Shown here piece by piece: positions 52,999 to 62,011 of a DNA stretch of 64,000 bases. The stretch is taken from the NCBI RefSeq assembly GCF_000621545.1, contig NZ_KK211304.1, positions 1 through 64,000 on the forward strand, in the 5' to 3' direction. The position numbers and the translations under genes are program-made. The stretch comes from Anaerovibrio lipolyticus LB2005 (GTDB taxonomy: Bacteria > Bacillota > Negativicutes > Selenomonadales > Selenomonadaceae). The number at the start of each line of letters is the position of its first letter. Positions within the stretch are counted from its first letter, which is position 1. The notes below the pieces were generated by a model. It was not told where the DNA came from, did not search any database, and was given only the letters and a program-made list of their open reading frames with translations.

Positions 52999-53036
52999 GC
53001 TGTGGAAAATGAGCAATCATTTTTCACAGCTTTTTT
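52999..53036 (+). terminator. Terminator between rplL and rpoB
   Basis: GCTGTGGAAAATG (52999-53011) pairs with CATTTTTCACAGC (53018-53030), one wobble, then a T-run. It can separate ribosomal-protein from rpoBC transcription. Confidence 0.85.
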
Positions 53037-53057
53037 GTTTTTGTATAGGTATTTTCC

Positions 53058-53086
53058 TTGACATGTATAATATATATTGGTAAAAT
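53058..53086 (+). promoter_or_regulatory. Promoter of rpoBC
   Basis: TTGACA (53058-53063), 17 bp, TAAAAT (53081-53086). The predicted rpoB leader is about 215 bases, with stems CTACAG/CTGTAG (53093-53113) and GTGAC-TTCG-GTCAC (53116-53129), then a small ORF. Confidence 0.75.
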
Positions 53087-53167
53087 AAATTGCTACAGGT
53101 TAAAAGACTGTAGTAGTGACTTCGGTCACCAAGAAAATAGTAAATAAGTTCGTGCAAGGGGTATTAA

Positions 53168-53239
53168 ATGGATTCATCAGGTGTTTTCGGACATTTGGCA
53201 ATGCGTCGTGTGGTTTTAGCCCATGAAGAGGTGTTGTGA
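53168..53239 (+). CDS. Possible 23-codon leader peptide ORF upstream of rpoB
   Basis: ATG 53168 with AAGGGG at 53156-53161, spacing 6, opens a 23-codon frame ending TGA at 53239. The peptide begins MDSSGVFGHLAMRRVV. It lies in the long rpoB leader after two hairpins, about 70 bases before rpoB. It resembles no known peptide. Translation could couple to rpoBC expression, or it could be a chance frame; such a short ORF is weak evidence by itself. Confidence 0.35.
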   Translation: MDSSGVFGHLAMRRVVLAHEEVL

Positions 53240-53308
53240 ATCTGTTTATTTTTCGTGTGCGGATTTTTTGTCATTTTTGTTATTTTTAGCTAAGGAGTGA
53301 AGTTCTTA

Positions 53309-56300
53309 ATGTTTCATCCTGTGCCGGTAGGCAAACGAACCAGGTATAGCTATGCCAAGATCAAAGAAGTTATGGAGATGCCACACCTTCTTGACATTCA
53401 GAGAAAGTCCTATGAATGGTTTATTGGCGATGTAGAAAAGGGTACCAAGGGCGCTGGCCTTATGGAAATCTTCGAGGATATTTCCCCTATTACCGATTTC
53501 CAGAACAAGATTGAATTAAGACTGTTGGATTACTCTCTGGGCGAGCCAAAATACGGCTTGGAGGAGAGCAAGGAAAGAGATGCAACCTATTCTGCACCTC
53601 TTCGTGTAAAAGTTCGTCGTATTAACAAGGAAAATGGTGAGTTCCATGACAGCGAAATCTTCATGGGTGACTTCCCTCTGATGACTGACTCCGGTACATT
53701 TGTTATCAACGGTGCAGAGCGTGTTATCGTAAGCCAGCTGGTACGTTCCCCAGGTGCTTACTATGGTGTCACCGTGGATTCCTCTGGTAAGTCCCTGTTC
53801 AATGCTACAGTTATCCCTAACCGTGGCGCTTGGATTGAGCTTGAAACTGATACCAACGATGTTATTTCTGTTCGTATTGATAGAACCCGTAAGCTGCCTG
53901 TAACTGTTTTCCTGCGAGCTCTTGATTTCATTAACAAGGCTGAAATCGCAAGAAACCAGCAGATTGCCGATGGCACTGCAAGTGCCGCTGAAACAGGCCG
54001 TAACGAGGATCACATCGAGGTGCTGACCTCTGATTTGTCCTTCGGAACCAAGGATGAAATTTTGGCACTCTTCAACAATGACCCTGCAATCGTTGCAACC
54101 CTTGAGCGTGATGCTACTGAGGGCATGGATGGCAGAACCATTGAAGAAGTAGCTTTAGATGAGATTTATAAGAGACTTCGTCAGGGCGAGCCATTTAACG
54201 TAGATAATGCCCGCTCTATGCTCCGCAGCTTGTTCTTTGATAAGAAGCGTTATGATTTGGCTACTGTTGGCCGTCATAAGATTACCAAGAAATTGGGCTG
54301 GAAGCATCGTCTGGTAGGCCAGGTTCTGGCTGAGCCATTGGTAAATCAGGAGACTGGTGAGGTCGTAGTACCAGCTAATGAGCTGATTACCCAGGATTTG
54401 ATTGATGAGATTTCCGATGATCAGGAGAAGGGTATTTTTGGCGAAGGCAAGGCTATTATCGTTCAGGTTAAGCTGAATGATGAGGGTGACCTGCTGGATA
54501 TGATTTGCTCCCCAACTCTCATTGATAAAAAGCGCACCATTGCTGTAAACGATATTATTGCATCCATCAGCTATCTGCTGAATCTGATGCATGGCGTTGG
54601 CCGTACTGATGATATCGACCATTTGGGTAACCGCCGTGTTCGTTCTGTAGGTGAATTGCTGCAGAATCAGTTCCGTATCGGTCTTACCCGTATGGAGCGC
54701 GTAGTTCGTGAGCGTATGTCTACTCAGGAGGACATTTCTGCAGTACAGAACCTCATTAATATTCGCCCAGTTGTGGCAGCAATTAAGGAATTCTTCGGTT
54801 CCTCCCAGCTGTCTCAGTTCATGGATCAGCATAACCCATTGGCAGAGCTTACTCACAAGCGTCGTCTGTCTGCCCTTGGCCCTGGTGGTTTGTCCAGAGA
54901 GCGTGCCGGTTTCGAGGTTCGAGACGTACATAACTCCCATTACGGTCGTATGTGTCCTATTGAGACCCCAGAAGGTCCAAACATCGGTCTGATTGGTTCT
55001 CTGTCCAATTACGCCCGTATCAACAAGTATGGTTTTATGGAGACCCCATATCGCCGTATTGACAAGGAAAACAAGCGCGTTACCAATGATGTTAAGTACA
55101 TCACTGCTGACGCTGAGGATACTTTGGTTATTGCTCAGGCCAACGAACCATTGGATGAAAATGACTGGTTCGTAAATGAGCGTGTAGTAGCCCGTGTTCA
55201 CGAGGAGACCACTGAGGTTCGCCGTGAAAAGGTTGACTACATGGACGTATCACCTAAGCAGGTGGTTTCCATTGCAACTGCCATGATTCCATTCCTGGAA
55301 AACGATGATGCTAACCGCGCACTGATGGGTGCCAACATGCAGCGTCAGGCAGTTCCGCTTCTCCGTACCCAGGCTCCACTGGTTGGTACTGGTATGGAGT
55401 ACAAGGCTGCGTGCGACTCCGGTGTTATGATTTTGGCTAAGCATGCCGGTGTGGTTGATTCCGTAAGTGCAGACAAGATTGTTATCCGCACTGAGGACGG
55501 CGATTTCGATGAGTACAAGCTCCAGAAGTTTATGCGTTCCAACCAGGGCACCTGCATTAACCAGCTCCCTATCGTATTTAAGGGTGATGTGGTAGAGGCG
55601 AAGCAGCCTATAGCTGATGGTCCTGCTACTGACCATGGTGAGCTGGCATTGGGCTACAACATTATCGTTGCATATATGCCATGGGAAGGTTACAACTACG
55701 AGGATGCTATTCTTCTTAGTGAAAACCTCGTTAAGAGAGATATTTATACCTCCATTCATATTGAGGAATATGACTGCGAGGCTCGTGATACCAAGCTGGG
55801 ACCTGAGGAAATTACCCGTGATATTCCAAATGTTTCCGAGGAAAATCTGAAGGATTTGGACGAAAACGGTATTATCCGCATTGGTGCAGAGGTTAGAACC
55901 GGCGATATTCTGGTAGGTAAGGTAACTCCAAAGGGAGAAACTGAGCTGTCTGCCGAGGAGCGCCTCCTTCGTGCTATCTTTGGTGAGAAGGCCCGTGAGG
56001 TTCGCGATACTTCCTTGAGAGTTCCTCATGGTGAGGCTGGTAAGATTGTTGACGTAAAGGTGTACAGCCGTGAGAACAATGATGAGCTGAACCCTGGCGT
56101 AAACAATATGGTTCGCGTATACATTGCCCAGAAGCGTAAGATTTCTGTAGGTGATAAGATGTCCGGTCGTCATGGTAACAAGGGTGTCGTTTCCCGTATC
56201 ATGCGTGAGGAGGATATGCCATTCCTTCCAGATGGTACTCCAGTAGATGTAGTTCTGAACCCATTGGGCGTACCTTCCCGTATGAACATTGGTCAGATTC

Positions 56301-57136
56301 TGGAAACTCATTTGGGTATGGCTGTTAGAAATATCGGTACTCAGATTAAGAACGGTGACCCTACAGTTGAGAAGCGTCTCCGTGCTATTGGTTATGATTT
56401 TGACAAGTATGGCATGCCTAAGTCTGACAAGGCTGGCGTTCATATTGCAACTCCAGTATTCGATGGTGCCCGTGAGAAGGATGTATTCGATACTATTCGT
56501 GCTTCCGGCATGGATGAGGATGCCAAGACTGTTCTTTACGATGGCCGTACTGGTGAGCCTTTCAAAAATAAGGTTACTGTTGGTTGCGTATACATGCTGA
56601 AGCTGCATCATCTGGTTGATGATAAGATTCATGCCCGTTCCGTTGGTCCTTACTCCTTAGTTACCCAGCAGCCTCTGGGTGGTAAGGCACAGTTCGGTGG
56701 TCAGCGTTTCGGTGAGATGGAGGTTTGGGCACTGGAGGCTTATGGTGCTGCTTACACCCTGCAGGAGATTCTGACTGTTAAGTCCGATGATGTTGTGGGT
56801 CGTGTTAAGACCTATGAGTCCATTGTTAAGGGTGAGAATATCCCTGAGCCAGGCGTACCAGAGTCCTTCAAGGTTCTCATCAAGGAGCTCCAGAGTATCG
56901 GTCTGGATATTAAGGTTCAGGATGAGAATGCCAACGAGATTATGGTTCAGGACGATGAGGAAGACATCAGAGATGCAGCCAACGAGCTGGATGTTGATGT
57001 AAATGGTGTAGATGATTCCGGCAATGTGGCAGCACCTTCCGATGAGTATACGGAGGATGATGCTGAAGCAGCGGATGACTATTCTGATACTGACTTAATC
57101 GTTGACGTTAATGCCGATAATTTTGACAATGAATAA
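53309..57136 (+). CDS. rpoB: DNA-directed RNA polymerase subunit beta (1275 aa)
   Basis: The second largest subunit of the core enzyme. The rifampicin region is recognisable ([20 protein letters not shown] then [20 protein letters not shown]), as are [14 protein letters not shown] and the C-terminal [20 protein letters not shown]. The rif-pocket residues look like the susceptible type. The C-terminus ends in a long acidic Asp/Glu tail (about 1215-1275), longer than in Bacillus. AAGGAG at 53292-53297 favours ATG 53309; the GTG at 53297 overlaps it. The stop overlaps an ATG in the rpoC start region. Confidence 0.97.
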   Translation: MFHPVPVGKRTRYSYAKIKEVMEMPHLLDIQRKSYEWFIGDVEKGTKGAGLMEIFEDISPITDFQNKIELRLLDYSLGEPKYGLEESKERDATYSAPLRVKVRRINKENGEFHDSEIFMGDFPLMTDSGTFVINGAERVIVSQLVRSPGAYYGVTVDSSGKSLFNATVIPNRGAWIELETDTNDVISVRIDRTRKLPVTVFLRALDFINKAEIARNQQIADGTASAAETGRNEDHIEVLTSDLSFGTKDEILALFNNDPAIVATLERDATEGMDGRTIEEVALDEIYKRLRQGEPFNVDNARSMLRSLFFDKKRYDLATVGRHKITKKLGWKHRLVGQVLAEPLVNQETGEVVVPANELITQDLIDEISDDQEKGIFGEGKAIIVQVKLNDEGDLLDMICSPTLIDKKRTIAVNDIIASISYLLNLMHGVGRTDDIDHLGNRRVRSVGELLQNQFRIGLTRMERVVRERMSTQEDISAVQNLINIRPVVAAIKEFFGSSQLSQFMDQHNPLAELTHKRRLSALGPGGLSRERAGFEVRDVHNSHYGRMCPIETPEGPNIGLIGSLSNYARINKYGFMETPYRRIDKENKRVTNDVKYITADAEDTLVIAQANEPLDENDWFVNERVVARVHEETTEVRREKVDYMDVSPKQVVSIATAMIPFLENDDANRALMGANMQRQAVPLLRTQAPLVGTGMEYKAACDSGVMILAKHAGVVDSVSADKIVIRTEDGDFDEYKLQKFMRSNQGTCINQLPIVFKGDVVEAKQPIADGPATDHGELALGYNIIVAYMPWEGYNYEDAILLSENLVKRDIYTSIHIEEYDCEARDTKLGPEEITRDIPNVSEENLKDLDENGIIRIGAEVRTGDILVGKVTPKGETELSAEERLLRAIFGEKAREVRDTSLRVPHGEAGKIVDVKVYSRENNDELNPGVNNMVRVYIAQKRKISVGDKMSGRHGNKGVVSRIMREEDMPFLPDGTPVDVVLNPLGVPSRMNIGQILETHLGMAVRNIGTQIKNGDPTVEKRLRAIGYDFDKYGMPKSDKAGVHIATPVFDGAREKDVFDTIRASGMDEDAKTVLYDGRTGEPFKNKVTVGCVYMLKLHHLVDDKIHARSVGPYSLVTQQPLGGKAQFGGQRFGEMEVWALEAYGAAYTLQEILTVKSDDVVGRVKTYESIVKGENIPEPGVPESFKVLIKELQSIGLDIKVQDENANEIMVQDDEEDIRDAANELDVDVNGVDDSGNVAAPSDEYTEDDAEAADDYSDTDLIVDVNADNFDNE

Positions 57137-57156
57137 TGGAAGGGAGTGACACGCCC

Positions 57157-60100
57157 TTGTTGGATGTAAATAACTTTGATTCAATGCGTATAGGTCTGGC
57201 GTCTCCTGATAAGATCAGAGAGTGGTCTTACGGTGAGGTTACCAAGCCAGAAACTATTAACTATCGTACTTTAAAGCCAGAGACCTCCGGCCTGTTCTGT
57301 GAGCGTATCTTTGGACCAACCCGCGATTGGGAATGTCATTGCGGTAAGTATAAGAGAATTCGCCATAAGGGTACTATCTGCGAGCGTTGCGGTGTTGAAG
57401 TAACCCGTGCCAAGGTTCGTCGTGAGAGAATGGGTCACATTGAATTGGCTGCCCCTGTATCTCACATCTGGTACTTTAAGGGTATTCCAAGCCGTCTGGG
57501 CCTTGTTTTGGATATTGCTCCAAGAGCCCTGGAAAAGGTTTTATATTTTGCCTCTTATATTGTAATTGACCCAGGTACTACTGAGCTCAGCAAGAAGCAG
57601 CTTCTCAGCGAGAAGGAGTACAGCGAGTATCGCAGCAAGTATTCCTCTGCCGCTTTCAAGGTAGGTATGGGTGCTGAGGCCATCAAGGAGCTGCTGGTTG
57701 AAATGGAAGCAGATCTCCCTGAGGATCAGCAGAAGCCAGAGGAGGGCATTATCAGCCGTCTTGATCTTTTGCATCAGGAGCTGACCAATGAGCTGAAGAC
57801 TGTAACCAGCCAGCAGCGCCGCCTCAAGGCAATTCGTCGTCTGGAGGTTGTTGAGGCATTCCGTAAGTCCGGCAACAAGCCTTCTTGGATGATTATGGAT
57901 GTGGTTCCAGTTATTCCACCAGAGCTGCGTCCAATGGTACAGCTGGATGGCGGTCGTTTTGCAACCTCCGATCTCAATGACCTGTATCGTCGTGTAATTA
58001 ACAGAAATAACCGCTTGAAGCGCCTTTTGGAGCTTCATGCACCAGATATTATTGTCCGTAACGAGAAGCGTATGCTTCAGGAGGCTGTTGACGCCCTTAT
58101 TGATAATGGTCGTCGTGGCCGTCCAGTTACCGGTCCTGGTAACCGCCCTCTGAAGTCCTTGTCCGATATGCTTAAGGGTAAGCAGGGTCGTTTCCGTCAG
58201 AACCTCCTCGGTAAGCGCGTAGACTACTCTGGTCGTTCCGTTATTGTAGTAGGTCCTGAGCTGAAGCTCCATCAGTGCGGTCTTCCTAAGGAGATGGCTC
58301 TGGAGCTCTTTAAGCCATTCGTTATGAAGCGTCTGGTTTCCGATGGTATTGCCCATAACATCAAGTCCGCAAAGCGCATGGTAGAGCGTGCCAAGGATGA
58401 GGTTTGGGATGTACTGGAAGGCGTAATCAAGGAGCATCCAGTTCTTCTGAACCGTGCACCTACACTGCATCGTCTTGGTATTCAGGCCTTCGAGCCAGTC
58501 CTTACTGAGGGTCGTGCACTGAAGCTGCATCCATTGGCATGTACTGCATACAACGCCGACTTCGATGGTGACCAGATGGCTATCCATCTTCCACTGTCCG
58601 CTGAGGCGCAGGCCGAGGCCCGTGTGCTGATGCTGGCAGCTAACCACATCCTTGCTCCTAAGGATGGTGGCCCTATCATCGTTCCTTCCCAGGATATGGT
58701 TCTTGGTTCCTACTATCTGACTGCTGTAAGAAATTCCAGCCAGGGCAGACCTATCGTAGGTGAGGGCAAAATCTTCACTGGTATCAACGAGGCACTGCTT
58801 GCTTATCAGCATCAGGAGCTGGATATTCAGGCTGAGATTAAGGTCCGCATGAAGGATGTTGATGAGGATGGCAATGTAGTTAAGGATTATGGTCTGGTTC
58901 GGACTTCTCTGGGCCGTATGATTTTTAATGAGACACTGCCAAAGGCTGTTCGTCAGTTCAGCCAGGACAAGAAGACCGGTGAATGGTCTCTTGGTATGCT
59001 CATGAACAAGAAACAGCTGGGCAAGCTGGTTGACATCTGCTTCAAGACTCTTGGTGCCAGCGAAACAGCAGTTGTTATTGATAATGTTAAGAATTTGGGT
59101 TACCACTATGCTTGTATCGCTGGTATGACCGTTGCTATCTCTGATATCAAGGTTCCAGAGAAGAAGCAGGCTCTGTTGGATGAGGCAGAGGCTAAGGTTA
59201 AGAAGACCCAGCGCCAGTTTGAGCGTGGTCTCATCAGTGATGAGGAGCGTTACAAGAAGGTCTGCAAGGTTTGGGACGATGCCACTAACCTGGTTGCCGA
59301 TGCAATGTATGACAACTATGCAGATAACGAGCCATTTAACCCAATTTACATGATGGCTGACTCCGGTGCCCGCGGTAACAAGTCCCAGATGCGTCAGCTG
59401 GCTGGTATGCGTGGTCTGATGGCTGATCCATCCGGTAAGACCATCGAAATTCCAATTACCGCTAACTTCCGTGAGGGCCTGTCCGTATCCGATTACTTCA
59501 TTTCTTCCCATGGTGCCAGAAAGGGTTTGGCGGATACTGCACTTAGAACCGCTGACTCCGGTTATCTTACCCGTCGTCTGGTTGATGTTGCTCAGGACGT
59601 TATCGTTCGTGAGGAAGACTGCGACGTTGTAGGTATTAACCTGATTCGCGAGCGTGCTAAGCTGGCAGAGTCTGCTGCTGCAGCAGTTGAGCAGCTGAAG
59701 GAAACTCTGGTGGGTCGTATTCTGGCTTCTGATGTTATCAGCCCAGAGACTGCCGAGGTTATTGTTGAAAAGGGTGTAACTCTTGATGAGGAAATCCTTA
59801 AGACCATTGGTGAGGCCGGTGTGGCAGAGATTACCCTCCGCGGTTCTTCTTCCAACAGCGATGCTGCTATTACCAATGCCGCAGCTACTGACACTGTTAA
59901 GCTCGGTGCTCCTGATGAAAATATCAGAAAGTCCATCAAGTCCGCAATGGTAGCAGAGATGATGGGCAAGGATACAACAGCAGCTGTTGTTGATAGCCAG
60001 GGCGTTGAAATCGTTCCTGCTGGTGTACCTCTCACTGAGGAGTACATTGAGGCTGTTCTTTCTAGCGATGCCAAGGAAGTTAAGGTCCGCAACAATAACA

Positions 60101-61263
60101 TCCGTGGTATTGAGGTTGAAGCTATTGTTGAGGGCAGCGGCGTTATTGAGCCACTCAAGGATCGTATCGTTGGCCGTGTACTGGCTGAGGATATTATTAA
60201 TCCTGAGACTGGCGAAAAGGTTGCTTCCATTAATGACGATATTGATGAGAAGCTGGCTGATGAAATCGTTAAGGTTCGTAACAAGGTATCCATCCGCAGC
60301 GTACTGACCTGTAAGTCTCAGTATGGTGTCTGCATCAAGTGCTATGGCCGTGATCTGGCTAATGCAACCAAGGTTAATGTGGGTGAGGCTGTTGGTATTA
60401 TCGCAGCTCAGTCCATCGGTGAGCCTGGTACACAGCTGACAATGCGTACATTCCACTCCGGTGGTGTCGCAGGCGGCGACGATATTACCCAGGGTCTGCC
60501 ACGTGTCGAGGAATTGTTCGAGGCACGTAAGCCTAAGCATAATGCCATCATCGCTGAAATCGAGGGTGACGTTACCGTTACCGAGAAGGATAAAATCTTC
60601 ACCGTTACCATCACTCCTAAGGAAGGCAAGGAGAAGGCCAAGGAATACGTTCTGCCATTTAACTCCCGTCTTGCTACCAGAGATGGTGACCATATCATGC
60701 CTGGTGACAAGCTCACTGAGGGTTCCATTAACCCACATGATATTCTCCGTGTCTGTGGGCTGAAGGAAACCCAGAACTACCTCGTATATGAGGTACAGAA
60801 GGTTTACAAGCAGCAGGGTGTTGGTATCAACGATAAGCATATTGAGGTTATGGTTCGTCAGATGCTCCACAAGGTTCGTATCGAGGCTTATGGTGGCACC
60901 GACTTCCTGCCAGGTGAATATGTTGACATCAACAGCTTTGAGGCTGCCAATACCAAGGCTATTGCTGAGGGTAAGGAGCCAGCTGTTGCTAAGCCAATTC
61001 TCCTTGGTATCACCAAGGCTGCACTGGCAACTGATTCATTCTTGTCTGCCGCATCCTTCCAGGAGACTACTCGTGTCCTGACTGATGCTGCTATCAAGGG
61101 TAAGGTTGATCCACTTCTTGGTCTGAAGGAAAATGTTATCATTGGTAAGCTGATTCCGGCTGGTACTGGTATGGGCTGCTATCGTAACATCAAGGTGGTT
61201 TATGAAAATGAACCGGAGCAGGCTGTAGAGGCAGAGGCTGAAGCAGAAGCAGCTGCTGAATAA
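57157..61263 (+). CDS. rpoC: DNA-directed RNA polymerase subunit beta' (about 1368 aa)
   Basis: The largest core subunit. The N-terminal zinc finger ([20 protein letters not shown]), the catalytic Mg site [10 protein letters not shown], the trigger-loop region and the second zinc site (RSVLTC to CIKCYGRD) are all present. Between about residues 850 and 1048 it carries three related segments of about 45-50 residues (VGRILASDV..., MVAEMMGKD..., VGRVLAEDI...) where most Firmicutes have one. The C-terminus is Ala/Glu-rich. TTG 57157 fits AAGGGA at 57140-57145; ATG 57136, overlapping the rpoB stop, is the alternative start. Confidence 0.96.
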   Translation: MLDVNNFDSMRIGLASPDKIREWSYGEVTKPETINYRTLKPETSGLFCERIFGPTRDWECHCGKYKRIRHKGTICERCGVEVTRAKVRRERMGHIELAAPVSHIWYFKGIPSRLGLVLDIAPRALEKVLYFASYIVIDPGTTELSKKQLLSEKEYSEYRSKYSSAAFKVGMGAEAIKELLVEMEADLPEDQQKPEEGIISRLDLLHQELTNELKTVTSQQRRLKAIRRLEVVEAFRKSGNKPSWMIMDVVPVIPPELRPMVQLDGGRFATSDLNDLYRRVINRNNRLKRLLELHAPDIIVRNEKRMLQEAVDALIDNGRRGRPVTGPGNRPLKSLSDMLKGKQGRFRQNLLGKRVDYSGRSVIVVGPELKLHQCGLPKEMALELFKPFVMKRLVSDGIAHNIKSAKRMVERAKDEVWDVLEGVIKEHPVLLNRAPTLHRLGIQAFEPVLTEGRALKLHPLACTAYNADFDGDQMAIHLPLSAEAQAEARVLMLAANHILAPKDGGPIIVPSQDMVLGSYYLTAVRNSSQGRPIVGEGKIFTGINEALLAYQHQELDIQAEIKVRMKDVDEDGNVVKDYGLVRTSLGRMIFNETLPKAVRQFSQDKKTGEWSLGMLMNKKQLGKLVDICFKTLGASETAVVIDNVKNLGYHYACIAGMTVAISDIKVPEKKQALLDEAEAKVKKTQRQFERGLISDEERYKKVCKVWDDATNLVADAMYDNYADNEPFNPIYMMADSGARGNKSQMRQLAGMRGLMADPSGKTIEIPITANFREGLSVSDYFISSHGARKGLADTALRTADSGYLTRRLVDVAQDVIVREEDCDVVGINLIRERAKLAESAAAAVEQLKETLVGRILASDVISPETAEVIVEKGVTLDEEILKTIGEAGVAEITLRGSSSNSDAAITNAAATDTVKLGAPDENIRKSIKSAMVAEMMGKDTTAAVVDSQGVEIVPAGVPLTEEYIEAVLSSDAKEVKVRNNNIRGIEVEAIVEGSGVIEPLKDRIVGRVLAEDIINPETGEKVASINDDIDEKLADEIVKVRNKVSIRSVLTCKSQYGVCIKCYGRDLANATKVNVGEAVGIIAAQSIGEPGTQLTMRTFHSGGVAGGDDITQGLPRVEELFEARKPKHNAIIAEIEGDVTVTEKDKIFTVTITPKEGKEKAKEYVLPFNSRLATRDGDHIMPGDKLTEGSINPHDILRVCGLKETQNYLVYEVQKVYKQQGVGINDKHIEVMVRQMLHKVRIEAYGGTDFLPGEYVDINSFEAANTKAIAEGKEPAVAKPILLGITKAALATDSFLSAASFQETTRVLTDAAIKGKVDPLLGLKENVIIGKLIPAGTGMGCYRNIKVVYENEPEQAVEAEAEAEAAAE

Positions 61264-61285
61264 GTAAAAGAAAGCAATAAAATAA

Positions 61286-61332
61286 GGAGTTGTGAGTTGG
61301 AACCCTGCGGGGTCCACTCACAACTCTTTTTT
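61286..61332. terminator. Bidirectional terminator between rpoC and the XRE gene
   Basis: GAGTTGTGAG pairs with CTCACAACTC, followed by a T-run on the + strand; A-rich sequence on the other side lets it also serve the converging XRE gene. Confidence 0.85.
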
Positions 61333-61342
61333 TGTTAAATGT

Positions 61343-61687
61343 TCACTTTACATAGCGGTATTCTCTGGTGACAGTGCTAAGCACCGCATCACGGCCCCTG
61401 TCGTCCAGCTCACGGAATTTTTGTAAAAGGGCTATTTCATCACTGGATAGCTCCAGCGCAGCTGTATGCTCCTGATGAGGGATAGACAGCAGCGTATCTG
61501 CCGAAATGTCAAAATAAATGGCGATGTCCCGTATCTCTTCATCTCTGGCCGACCGCAATCCTCTTTCTATACGGTTCAGAACGCTTTGATGCATGTCAAT
61601 GGCCTTTGCCAGCTCTCCTTGCTGTATTTTGTATGTTTGTCTTAGCTCAACTATTTGGTCGCCTATGGATATGTGATTATTTTTCAT
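61343..61687 (-). CDS. XRE-family HTH transcriptional regulator (114 aa)
   Basis: The only clear - strand gene. The N-terminal HTH_3 domain (about 8-62) contains IGDQIVELRQTYKIQQGELA, the recognition region HQSVLNRIERG and the turn FDISADTLLSIP; a short helical tail with DDRGRDAVL follows. AAGGAGG lies 8 bases upstream of ATG 61687 (an in-frame TTG at 61693 is too close). Palindromes TTGCTA-AAA-TAGCAA lie on the divergent side and upstream of the flagellin gene, so it probably controls both itself and motility. Similar to SinR/Xre-type repressors; target assignment is inferred. Confidence 0.88.
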   Translation of the reverse strand: MKNNHISIGDQIVELRQTYKIQQGELAKAIDMHQSVLNRIERGLRSARDEEIRDIAIYFDISADTLLSIPHQEHTAALELSSDEIALLQKFRELDDRGRDAVLSTVTREYRYVK

Positions 61688-61723
61688 ACTCAAAACCTCC
61701 TTACAAAGATGAAAAATAATTTT

Positions 61724-61738
61724 TTGCTAAAATGTAAA
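61724..61738. promoter_or_regulatory. Operator half-site next to the XRE gene
   Basis: TTGCTAAAATGTAAA: the left half matches the XRE palindrome exactly and the right half is degenerate. It sits 37 bases before the regulator's start, suitable for autoregulation. Confidence 0.4.
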
Positions 61739-61745
61739 AAAACTC

Positions 61746-61774
61746 TTGACTTTGCTAAAATAGCAATCTATAAT
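61746..61774 (+). promoter_or_regulatory. Consensus promoter reading toward the flagellin gene
   Basis: TTGACT (61746-61751), exactly 17 bp, TATAAT (61769-61774). The spacer starts with the full 15-bp palindrome (61752-61766), so a bound regulator would block RNA polymerase. A transcript from here would have a leader of about 230 bases before the flagellin start. Confidence 0.7.
61752..61766. promoter_or_regulatory. XRE operator 1, inside the promoter spacer
   Basis: TTGCTAAAATAGCAA, a perfect dyad (TTGCTA/TAGCAA), lying wholly between the -35 and -10 boxes. Confidence 0.7.
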
Positions 61775-61785
61775 GACAATAGAGG

Positions 61786-61800
61786 TTGCTAGAACAGCAA
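61786..61800. promoter_or_regulatory. XRE operator 2, near the transcription start
   Basis: TTGCTAGAACAGCAA, matching operator 1 at 13 of 15 positions, 34 bases (about three helical turns) downstream of it, on the same face of the DNA. Confidence 0.65.
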
Positions 61801-61939
61801 TTTATAATAAACATATCCCGAAGGAAAAACAGTACAGCTAATATAAAAACACTGGGGAAGCAATATAAATAGGCACTTCCGTTTATCAAATGTTGATACA
61901 GCACGCTGCTTTATATTTGGGATAGGTCTGTTATAAAAT

Positions 61940-61954
61940 TTGCTAAAATAGCAA
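61940..61954. promoter_or_regulatory. XRE operator 3, upstream of flagellin
   Basis: TTGCTAAAATAGCAA, identical to operator 1, 57 bases before the flagellin start codon and directly ahead of the TAAA box at 61959-61962. Confidence 0.65.
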
Positions 61955-61958
61955 AATA

Positions 61959-61985
61959 TAAACATTCGGCAGGGAAGCCGGATAA
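61959..61985 (+). promoter_or_regulatory. Sigma-28-like element or leader hairpin of flagellin
   Basis: Two readings overlap. TAAA (61959-61962), 14 bases, GCCGGATAA (61977-61985) resembles the sigma-28 consensus TAAA-N15-GCCGATAA with a one-base insertion. The same bases form a 7-bp hairpin ATTCGGC/GCCGGAT (61964-61983) with loop AGGGAA, which resembles a CsrA-binding loop, 13 bases before the ribosome site. Confidence 0.45.
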
Positions 61986-62011
61986 ATGTAAATTTCAAGG
62001 AGGAATATATT

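Noticed and set aside
57541-60870. 1109-codon - strand open frame opposite rpoC
   Set aside because: Its length results from strongly biased codon use in rpoC, which removes antisense stops. No ribosome site or domain is visible; similar antisense frames lie opposite rpoB and nifJ.
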